Source: Trinickia sp. Y13 (GTDB lineage Bacteria; Pseudomonadota; Gammaproteobacteria; Burkholderiales; Burkholderiaceae). Taken from it: DNA of 64,000 bases. Numbering within the stretch: the stretch's first letter is position 1; each line of letters starts with the position of its first letter. Positions 55,901-62,838 of the stretch are shown piece after piece. The position numbers were made by a program, and so were the translations under genes. Below the pieces are notes generated by a model that saw only the letters and a list, made by a program, of their open reading frames with translations, had not been told where the DNA came from and made no database searches. The stretch covers positions 124,001 through 188,000 of the forward strand of contig NZ_JAKWFK010000005.1 of the NCBI RefSeq assembly GCF_029522115.1. The letters run 5' to 3'.

Positions 55901-58286
55901 CGTTCACCGACGAGGTGCTCGACAGGGTCAAGTTGCCGCCGAAATCGAGCACGTCGCCTTGCCGGCCCGAGAGCGTCCCGGCGCCCACCGTGGTGTCGCC
56001 AGCGAGCGTGCCCGTGCCTTTGAGCGTGCCGCCGTTGACGGTCACGGCGCCGCCGAGCGTGCCGTCGACGGAAAGGGTGCCTGCATTGACTGTAGTCGAA
56101 CCCGAAAAGCTGCCGCTGTTACCGGAGAGCGTAACGGTGCCCGCGCCGCTTTGCACGATGCTGCCCGCGCCGCTGATGGCGCCGCCGTAGGAGAACGCCT
56201 GACTGTCGTTGAACTGAAGGGTGGCGTTATCGACGATGTTGCCGACGAACGAGCTATCGAAGCCGTCGCCGATCGTCAAGGCGCCGCTGGAGATCGTAGT
56301 GGGCCCTGAATAGGTGCCAGCGCCGGTTAGCGTCAGCGCGCCCGACCCCGTCTTCGTCAAGCCGCCCGGGCCGGAGATCGTGCCGGCAAGCGTGAGGGCA
56401 GCGTCGGTCCGGAACGTGCCGCCGCCGCCGTTCAGTGCGATAGCGCGCGGTAAACGAAATGTGCCGGTGTTCTCGAGCGTCCCGCCGTTGAACGAGAGGG
56501 CGCCTGTGCCAAGATTGGCGCCCGTCGATACGGACAGCGTGCCGCCGGTCAGCAGTGTGCCGCCTGAATAGGTATTGATGCCCGAGAAGACTTGTGTCCC
56601 GCCCGCAATCTGGACCCCGCCGGCGCCCGAGACGTTGCCGGCGAAGTTGCCTGCATCGACGGGCGTGCTTCCGCCCTGACCGTTGGTGATGACGAGCGTT
56701 TTATTGCCGAGCGCGACGGTGCCCGTCGAAGCGCCCGATAGGCTTTGAATGGCCGTGCTGCCTGTCGTGACGCCAGACACGTCGAAGGTGGCGTCGACGC
56801 TCACATCGCTTGCGGGCGAGAGGTCGCCGTTGGCGCCGAGCTCGAGCGTGCTTTGCTCGATGGCCCAGGAGTGGCTGTCGCCCACGCGCCCGGTGACTGT
56901 CCACGTGCCGAGGCCGGTTTTTTCGTAGACCGCGAAGCCTTGGTATTGCTCGGCGCCATTGGTGTTGTCGAGCGACGAGACGATCTTCGTGAGGTCGAAC
57001 GTGCCGTCTGCCGGGCCACCGAGCGCGAGGATGTTACCGCCGCCGGCTGCAATGACCTTGCCATCGACGATAGCGCCCGCTTGTAGCTCGAGCGTATTAC
57101 CGTTGCCGTCGAACCTGACTGCGACGCCGCCTGGCGCGGCTTGCGTCGGATCCGTGGACCGCCATCCGCCCTCCAAGTCACCGCCATTGGCTGCGATGAC
57201 GTAATTGCCATCGCCGTGAACATGGACGCCGGTCGCGAGCGCCGCGCTCCCTGCGGAAGCGCCGGGGTTGATGAGGCCCCGGTTGACGAGCGTGTTGTTG
57301 CTGCCGTAAATATCGATGCCGTCGCCGCCGCTGCCGTCCGGGATCGTGCCCGCTCCGGCCGCGCCGGTGCCGCCGTTGAAGCCGGTGCCGATGCCGCTGC
57401 TGATATTGGTGATGGTCGCGCCGTCGCTGCTGGCGACTACGCCTGCGCCGCCGTTGCCGCCGGACTGCCCGCCATCGCCCCCCCTGACTATGTAGGTGCC
57501 TTCTGCGTTGAAAGTGAACGTTTCACCTTGAAAGAACAAGCCGGCACCGCCACCGCCGCCTGCGCTGGTCGCCGTGCCAGAGCCGCCCGTGCCGCCGTAG
57601 ATATGATTCCCGTCATCGATCAATACGCCGCCGATGAACACGAGCGCCGCGCCGCCGCCCCCGGCGCCGGTCGAGCCATTCGCGCCGCCTGCGCCGCCGC
57701 GCAACACCGTGCTGCCCGGGGGGCCGAGGACCAAGTCGCCAGACGTGATGACCGCTGCGGCGCCTCCGCCGCCACCGCCCACTCCGGCTCCTCCGTGCAT
57801 GCCGGATCCTCCCGTTACGAAGCCGCTTATGGGCGCATTGACGATTTGCGTCTTGCCACCGCAGCCCGAGCCCGAGGGCGTAATGGCGCACTGTGTCGCG
57901 TTTGCTCCGTCGCCACCTTGCTGAAGCGTCCCCGCAAGGCCTGCAATCGCCCCGACGCTGCCGCCTGCGCCGCCACCGTTGTTGCCGCCGCCTGCGCCGC
58001 CGTTGCCCGTTGCCGCAGACGCGCCCGCACCGCCACCCACCTCGAGGACCTGTGCGACACAGGGGGCAGGTATGCCTGCCGCCGTGATTGCGCCCGCCAT
58101 GGACAGCGTGGCGACTGAAGCGCGCATACGGTGTTTCGGCTTGATGTGCCGCCCGGGGGAAGTGCGCGAGGCAAATGGTCCGCTCGGGGCGGGTGGTTCC
58201 AAATATGTCACGCAGTTGCAATGACCCCGCTGTGCCGTGTTGGCTGGCTTCGCCTCCAGAGAATTCGGTTTCTGTCGAATTTTCAT
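52962..58286 (-). CDS. large type V autotransporter with repetitive passenger
   Basis: About 1774 residues. An N-terminal segment of ~50 residues precedes a signal helix (RASVATLSMAGAITAAGIPAPCVAQ). The passenger starts with a glycine-rich low-complexity region, then beta-helix repeats of the PATR type (GGTLSVGSDANLG, GNGTYAGGTAISAGTLQLGD, SGSVTQAGTGTVVL). The last ~270 residues form the translocator barrel, ending GAQARLMVAF with the terminal phenylalanine. It would be displayed on the surface as an adhesin. The start is uncertain: the ATG at 58286 gives an extended signal region; ATG 58127 gives a standard one; neither has a clear ribosome site. Confidence 0.9.
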   Translation of the reverse strand: MKIRQKPNSLEAKPANTAQRGHCNCVTYLEPPAPSGPFASRTSPGRHIKPKHRMRASVATLSMAGAITAAGIPAPCVAQVLEVGGGAGASAATGNGGAGGGNNGGGAGGSVGAIAGLAGTLQQGGDGANATQCAITPSGSGCGGKTQIVNAPISGFVTGGSGMHGGAGVGGGGGGAAAVITSGDLVLGPPGSTVLRGGAGGANGSTGAGGGGAALVFIGGVLIDDGNHIYGGTGGSGTATSAGGGGGAGLFFQGETFTFNAEGTYIVRGGDGGQSGGNGGAGVVASSDGATITNISSGIGTGFNGGTGAAGAGTIPDGSGGDGIDIYGSNNTLVNRGLINPGASAGSAALATGVHVHGDGNYVIAANGGDLEGGWRSTDPTQAAPGGVAVRFDGNGNTLELQAGAIVDGKVIAAGGGNILALGGPADGTFDLTKIVSSLDNTNGAEQYQGFAVYEKTGLGTWTVTGRVGDSHSWAIEQSTLELGANGDLSPASDVSVDATFDVSGVTTGSTAIQSLSGASTGTVALGNKTLVITNGQGGSTPVDAGNFAGNVSGAGGVQIAGGTQVFSGINTYSGGTLLTGGTLSVSTGANLGTGALSFNGGTLENTGTFRLPRAIALNGGGGTFRTDAALTLAGTISGPGGLTKTGSGALTLTGAGTYSGPTTISSGALTIGDGFDSSFVGNIVDNATLQFNDSQAFSYGGAISGAGSIVQSGAGTVTLSGNSGSFSGSTTVNAGTLSVDGTLGGAVTVNGGTLKGTGTLAGDTTVGAGTLSGRQGDVLDFGGNLTLSSTSSVNASLGAPDGSAGLFNVAGNLTLAGALNVTDLGGFGPGLYRLFDYTGNLTDNGLQVNRVPAGIGASDLSVQTSIAHEVNLVNTGGAAVDFWDGGNAANHNNGAVDGGSGVWNTANDNWTNASGALNAPWQAGQFAIFAGQAGTVTVDDTAGAVSVAGMQFATDGYQIDGGAITLANPQTIIRVGTGGGAFSRGITATIAAPLTGSGGLEKTDNGTLVLSGANTYTGGTFVEGGTLSVGSDANLGASSGALTLDGGTLKTTVKFSSARNVTLGAASGEMKTDADLALAGAIGGAGGLLKSGSGTLTLSGNGTYAGGTAISAGTLQLGDGGTSGSIEGDIDDDARLVLDRSDVWTLAGAISGSGSVTQAGTGTVVLTADSSYQGGTTISAGTLQLGDGGASGSIAGDVVDNGTLTFNRSDAVVFDGKISGNGNVKQIGSGLTDLTGDSSAFTGATTVSNGTLAVDGTLGGTLSVLAGGTLAGTGAVGTTTVAAGGVMAPGHSPGTLHVNGDLTFDAGSTYAVDIAPDQTGDLIAGSGKVTIKGGTVQTVKAGGVYTPGGQWTIVSANGGVAGSFDALTQNLPFVDLSLAYDPTHVYIASARNNASFCSVALTPNECATGDGVESLRQGNALYDALAAAPDDATARRALDALSGDTYASHKSAMINDSRIPREAAVARMRASFDDVDAAVATQVASTDDGFLPLTAGAQRVAFWAQGVGGWNQWDGDGNAATYSRSGGGLFIGADVPVMQNWRIGAMAGASDSRFNVDARNASGSIVNGDLALYAGSQWGPLGLRFGLGYTWHDIDTHRSIAFPGFAADLSSHYGGQTVQGFGEVAYRLVFPALTLEPFIDLATINLHTNGFTETGTGGAAALTSPASTSNVTFSTIGVRGEKAYVVHGWKTSVHATLGWRHAAGDTRPLSSFTFPGGSAFTIAGVPIARDAASVDAGVDVALSRAVTLSIGYSGQYAHHATDYGAQARLMVAF
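54440..56640 (-). repeat. autotransporter passenger repeats (PATR-type)
   Basis: This stretch encodes several near-identical units of about 50 residues with the landmarks GGTLSV, SGTLTLSG and SAGTLQLGDGG. Two adjacent units (around 54680-55010) share SAGTLQLGDGG-xSGSI almost exactly, showing recent duplication. Copy number may vary among strains. Confidence 0.75.
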
Positions 58287-58792
58287 AGTTGTAATGCGGT
58301 AATGAAAAAAGGGAGCGCGTTCGATGCAAAGCTCGACGTCGGTGCGACGGGCTCCTTGGGGCTTGTGAAATCCAAGCCGATCGATGTATCGATCTAGCAT
58401 GAGTTGCAAACGCCTTACAACACCACTCAGAGCGAATCGATCATGAAGATTCAGAATGTGGGACCGGGCCCGCTTTCACGTTGGTTCACGCGAAGATATC
58501 GCCGGATATCGACCAGGTCGTTGTCTTGAGATTGCGTTGGATTGGCCGTGATCTCAACGTAATCTCAAAAATTGATAATTTCTCGAAATTGTGGGGCTGA
58601 CGAATGATCTCGTCAATTGACAACGAGGGTGAAAATTCTCAATTACGGCATTGACTCCTGGTTCGTATATCGAGAATATTCCAACCACTGTGCGCCGCGA
58701 GAAAGTGTATGGCGACAGTGAAGGTGTCCATCCCGACACTCGCCAACGCATTCCCTGAAGCGGATATCTTTCACTCTTGGAGGGCAATCGTC
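58287..58792. other. A+T-rich intergenic region between autotransporter and Ig-module cluster
   Basis: Five hundred bases without a convincing gene, more A+T-rich than the flanks. It holds a direct repeat of GATATCG near 58495, an 8-bp inverted repeat (TTGAGATT at 58526-58533, AATCTCAA at 58561-58568) and a further GATCTCAA copy at 58549. This is the probable divergent control region for the autotransporter and the Ig-module cluster. Confidence 0.55.
58651..58680 (+). promoter_or_regulatory. candidate sigma70-type promoter of the Ig-module cluster
   Basis: TTGACT (58651-58656) and AATATT (58675-58680) are separated by 18 bases and lie ahead of the first gene of the cluster. The -10 matches four of six consensus bases. 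The transcript leader to the ATG at 58793 would be about 105 bases. Confidence 0.45.
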
Positions 58793-60451
58793 ATGACGCA
58801 CGGTGAACAAGGAGCGAGCCAGGATCTCGGTGGCGCCGGGTCGATCGAACTGACTCCAGACGCATCGACGAAAGTCTATCCTCACCAGGGCTTGTGTATC
58901 GTAGCAACTGTCACGATGACGGGATCCAACAAGATTCCAGAAGGAGCAACGATCGATTTCTCCGGCAGTAGCAAGGGCGTTAGCAGCCATTTTGCGGCAC
59001 TTTTGGGTCAATATAAATTGACGAACGTGCCGATCGATATTGCGCCCGGCAATGCCTCTGGCACGGCAAAACTATTTATTCGCCATGACTACTCCGATAC
59101 GTCGAATTCCATAGTCATGAATGCGACGGCGGGTAGCGAATGGATAGGGGCGGCTAAGCCGGACGATGCGTCGACGGTGACCTACACGCTCGAGACGACC
59201 GATCCGACGATCATTTGCTCAGGTCCCAGCAGCACACTGCTCGAGCTGCCTACGGGGCAGGGAGACCAGCTCACTCCCGCTGCGACCCAGTACACGACGA
59301 GCTTCACTTGCGTCGTCAAAGACGGCGAGAACCCGGTTCCTGGGTACGTGGTCGAGTGGCATGAGGGAAGCGATCAGTCATTCGGACTCTTTAGCAGTCT
59401 GGTGAATGCATATACTTCCTCCACAGCCGCTTGGGCAGACGTGCTTCCGTCAGCCGATGCGGTTTTCGTCAAAGATATCAATCAGCAGGGTTACTACGTT
59501 CGCATGATGACCGATGCTAACGGTGTGGCGAGTCTCTATCTCGTGGCCAAAGACAGCACGGGCCCGATAGCGCAAAGCGTCACGGCACGGCACAACTTCA
59601 ATGTGACATATGAATATCCGCGGCCATTCCTCGTTATGGATATTAATAATTACGCCCAGGCTTTGGAGGATAGCTATCCGAAGATTCTCGACCCGATGAC
59701 AAACGATACACTTAACTTCGATGATCTCCAAAATCCTCCCTATGTAACGGTTTCAATTCCTCACTACAAAGACGCACATCCGGCGGATAACGTATATCTG
59801 GTCGTAAATAATGCAATCGCCGGCGGTCCATATCACTATAAGACAGATAGCTCTTCCGTGCCTTGTGAGTTTCTTGCGAGTCTCGCCTATAGCGATCTGA
59901 TGCCTGGTGGGCAAAAGAATGAGATGTTGTTCGTCGTCGGCGGGATGGAGACCGGCTTGCCCAGCGCGAGCACGATAAGAGGTTTTTTCGGCACGGGCAA
60001 CAACATCCGATTGACCGGTGGAAACCTCGATTCCCCTGAATTGTACCCGTACGCGGGACACATCAACCAAACCACCCTCAACAAGGGTTTCGTGACTATA
60101 CAGGTTGAATTGAAACAACCGGATGCCTCGTGGAATGCTCAATTAGGCGATGTTGTGAGCGCAACGGCTGTGTTGACCGGCTACCGGCCCGATAGCGATG
60201 CATTGAGGGTGCCGATTACGGTTCCGGCCAACGTTTTACCGCCCATTGCGGAGGGGGATTTGAGAAAGGGATCCGTGTTGCTTCATTTCCCCGCTGCGCC
60301 GTTCGAAGGCTGGGATCAAAAGAAGGACGGGGGGACGCAGGGTCAATGCTGCATCGTCTATACGGTGGTCCGCGCCGGTCAGCCAAATCAGAGTTCCGGG
60401 CTGCTCACCGTCATATTGAATACGGCGAATCAAAGCTACACGCCGGTCTGA
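58793..60451 (+). CDS. multi-domain Ig-like protein of unknown function (cluster gene 1)
   Basis: 552 residues, not recognised as a named family. It consists of consecutive beta-rich modules of about 110-130 residues. The first starts GSIELTPDASTKVYPHQGLC; the second ends MMTDANGVASLYLVAKDS, a typical bacterial Ig-like (Big_1) strand; the last contains LGDVVSATAVLTGYRP and CCIVYTVVRAGQPNQSS. No signal peptide, lipobox or anchor is visible. The ATG at 58793 has GGAGGG at ideal distance and is preferred over an in-frame ATG at 58709. Base composition is clearly lower in G+C than upstream genes. It is likely co-transcribed with the following genes. Confidence 0.75.
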   Translation: MTHGEQGASQDLGGAGSIELTPDASTKVYPHQGLCIVATVTMTGSNKIPEGATIDFSGSSKGVSSHFAALLGQYKLTNVPIDIAPGNASGTAKLFIRHDYSDTSNSIVMNATAGSEWIGAAKPDDASTVTYTLETTDPTIICSGPSSTLLELPTGQGDQLTPAATQYTTSFTCVVKDGENPVPGYVVEWHEGSDQSFGLFSSLVNAYTSSTAAWADVLPSADAVFVKDINQQGYYVRMMTDANGVASLYLVAKDSTGPIAQSVTARHNFNVTYEYPRPFLVMDINNYAQALEDSYPKILDPMTNDTLNFDDLQNPPYVTVSIPHYKDAHPADNVYLVVNNAIAGGPYHYKTDSSSVPCEFLASLAYSDLMPGGQKNEMLFVVGGMETGLPSASTIRGFFGTGNNIRLTGGNLDSPELYPYAGHINQTTLNKGFVTIQVELKQPDASWNAQLGDVVSATAVLTGYRPDSDALRVPITVPANVLPPIAEGDLRKGSVLLHFPAAPFEGWDQKKDGGTQGQCCIVYTVVRAGQPNQSSGLLTVILNTANQSYTPV

Positions 60452-60542
60452 AAATTCGTTCCGAAAGTGGCGGCTCGGCAGGGCAAGGCTTGAGGCTCGC
60501 CACGCCGGTGCATGGTCGATGCCGACCGAGGGGAGAGCACGA

Positions 60543-61358
60543 ATGGGTGGCGCGAAGCGCGATACCGCGGGACATGACGCGGTCTCCTTGCAGGCGATCG
60601 TCACGACGCAGGCTGCTTATTACTACGCCGAGGGCATTTCCCTCAAGCCGTGCAATTGGGTCAAGGTCCATGGCACGCCGGGACACACGATGATTTGCAA
60701 CGTGACGGTTGGCGGAGAGATCATCGGGTCAAGCGACCCCAACGACGGTAGCCAACTTCCGGGCATCCTCATGGCCGGAGAGGGTACCTCATACGGCACG
60801 GGGCCTTACCGGCCCATGCTCAATGCGGACGGGTTCACATGGTTCCTGATTCGAGGCGCAAGGTCGAAATCAACGCTTGCGTCTGCATCGAACCTGCTCC
60901 TTATCTCTGGCAGCGTAGCGGATCAGGATGATCCTGATCACCCTGTCTCGATATTCCCGTCGTTCCAGGACTATTGGGACGCCAACCCGCAGAACGACCC
61001 CAATCAGCATTTTGTCGGCTACGCGTATACATCGGGCGCGCCCTCCGACGGCGTCACGCCTTGTTGCGTGCAGATAAAAGCGGATAGCTCTGACTGGGGC
61101 GTCGTGAGGGTTGCCGTCACCAGTGGCCACGCGACCATCGTCGATGCGTCATCTGAGCACCCTCAGTGGCGCGACGTGAAGCTGCAGAGCGATGGCTGCG
61201 CCACCATCCTGCTCGTCAATAAGACCGAGGAGTCGGTCCAATTCACGATGACGCTTCCCAACGCGCCCGGTACTTATCAACTGGGGCCGTTCGCGGTCCG
61301 ATTTCAAGCTTTTCCGACTTCGACGGCGCCCGCGCAGCGGGATGGGAACCTCGCATGA
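60543..61358 (+). CDS. protein of unknown function carrying the LKPCN/DGVTxCC domain (cluster gene 2)
   Basis: 271 residues, no recognised family and no signal peptide. The landmarks are ISLKPCNWVKVHGTPGHTM near residue 33, a glycine-rich loop, FVGYAYTSGAPSDGVTPCC at 157-175, and a beta-rich end (GPFAVRFQAFP). The whole protein is paralogous to the C-terminal ~195 residues of the next gene product. GAGGGGAGAG precedes the ATG at 60543. Its stop overlaps the next start by four bases. Confidence 0.75.
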   Translation: MGGAKRDTAGHDAVSLQAIVTTQAAYYYAEGISLKPCNWVKVHGTPGHTMICNVTVGGEIIGSSDPNDGSQLPGILMAGEGTSYGTGPYRPMLNADGFTWFLIRGARSKSTLASASNLLLISGSVADQDDPDHPVSIFPSFQDYWDANPQNDPNQHFVGYAYTSGAPSDGVTPCCVQIKADSSDWGVVRVAVTSGHATIVDASSEHPQWRDVKLQSDGCATILLVNKTEESVQFTMTLPNAPGTYQLGPFAVRFQAFPTSTAPAQRDGNLA

Positions 61359-62794
61359 AGAAAGAGAACGCCATGCGTCTGGCCGGCCGAAAGACGATCC
61401 AATTGGAGGCGCCCAGCCTTCCCGAGGCGGTTCAAGAGCAAGGGCAGTGGGTCATTCACGTTGATGAGCTTTCGCCCAATCAAAAGATTGTCGTTCAGAT
61501 TCCCAACTATCAAAACACTGGCTGGCATCCGAGCTTTGGGGATAGATTGCGCGGATATTTGAACGATACGCCGTCGGATAACTATATCTATCTTGATAAA
61601 AGTAATATAGACAACGCGTCGTGGGATGCGGAATTCGATCCCGAGAATATTCCGAACGGAGCTTATGTCGCGACGTACACGCGAATCAATGCTGTCGACG
61701 ACTGCGCGTCGTCGCTCCCGACGCCGGTCACCATCGAGGGTTCCACGTCGAGCAAATACCCTGGCCCCGTCTTCCCGGACGCCAACAACGGCGTGTTGCT
61801 TTACACGAAGATTGCACAGTGCAACGGCACGCCGGTTCGGACGCAATACGATGTGCAGCAGGGCGATCAGGTCGTGTTCTATTGGCGTGGCTTCGACGAG
61901 ACAGGTCAGGAAATTCCTGAGGCAGCGTATGTGTCGGGCCGGCCGCTTACGGTGCAAGATGCCTGCAATGGCTATATCGAGGATACGATCCCTTTGCGCA
62001 GTATCCAGTTGCTCGGCGATTTCGGTAGCGGTGTGGCGTATTACGAGGTGTTGCGGGACAGTGCGACGCGTGTTTCACGGAACACGAAGTCGCTTCATGT
62101 TTCGCTGAATACCGAGGTCGAAATTGCGTGGGCGGACATCACTGCACTGCAGCTGAGCTGTACTCGGGGCGCCGCGAATACGTCAAGTCAGCTCCCCAAT
62201 CTCAAGCCTTGCAACTATGGGGCCGTCTTCGGCGCGCCCGGACTTGCCGTGACGATCTCGGTTTCGGCGGGTGGGGTCATTGCGGAGGCTACGGGCGGAG
62301 ATCCGACGATTTACACAACGCAACTGAACGGCGATGGCCTTGCCAGGTTCAGCGTGTCGTCGAAAGATCAAAGCTTGGTCTGCATCGCAGCGTACTCCCA
62401 AGTTCTTCCTGGCAGTCCGCCGACAGTGAACGCGACGTTCAGCCAGTACGCCGATGGCGGCGCTTCGGGTATCGTCGGATACAACTACACGAGCGCCGTG
62501 CCGTGCGATGGGGTCACGGCCTGTTGTATCTATTTCAAAGTTTCGCCTCGATGGGTTTCACAGGGTGTGGCGGTCACCATCGTTGACGAGGAAAGCCAAG
62601 CGCGCGTAGTGGGAGCCGATCCCGAGACGCCTCATGCGCGGACTATCAAGTTGTTTGCCGATGGCACTGGATTCGCTGAGATCGTCGACACCTGCGAAGA
62701 GAAAGTCAATGTCACCTTGTCGGTGCCGGGGCAGCAGGAGGCGATCCGATTTCCGTATCCTGTTGAATTCATCTCATTCCCGTGCGCATCGTAA
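61355..62794 (+). CDS. Ig-like modules plus LKPCN/DGVTxCC domain protein (cluster gene 3)
   Basis: 479 residues. Residues ~30-255 contain two Ig-like modules sharing a pattern GD-x-V/L-x5-G ... Y-x-V-x-R (FGDRLRGYLNDTP; QQGDQVVFYWRGFDETG with YYEVLRDSATRVS), related to the last module of the first cluster gene. Residues ~283-476 repeat the domain of cluster gene 2 (LKPCNYGAVFGAPGLAV, TSAVPCDGVTACCIYF). No signal peptide is seen. Translation is coupled to gene 2 through an ATGA overlap. The function is unknown; I infer extracellular or effector-associated. Confidence 0.77.
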   Translation: MKKENAMRLAGRKTIQLEAPSLPEAVQEQGQWVIHVDELSPNQKIVVQIPNYQNTGWHPSFGDRLRGYLNDTPSDNYIYLDKSNIDNASWDAEFDPENIPNGAYVATYTRINAVDDCASSLPTPVTIEGSTSSKYPGPVFPDANNGVLLYTKIAQCNGTPVRTQYDVQQGDQVVFYWRGFDETGQEIPEAAYVSGRPLTVQDACNGYIEDTIPLRSIQLLGDFGSGVAYYEVLRDSATRVSRNTKSLHVSLNTEVEIAWADITALQLSCTRGAANTSSQLPNLKPCNYGAVFGAPGLAVTISVSAGGVIAEATGGDPTIYTTQLNGDGLARFSVSSKDQSLVCIAAYSQVLPGSPPTVNATFSQYADGGASGIVGYNYTSAVPCDGVTACCIYFKVSPRWVSQGVAVTIVDEESQARVVGADPETPHARTIKLFADGTGFAEIVDTCEEKVNVTLSVPGQQEAIRFPYPVEFISFPCAS

Positions 62795-62838
62795 TGGATG
62801 CCGATCGATGATGTGTAGCGTCAATTCAGGGGCTTCGC

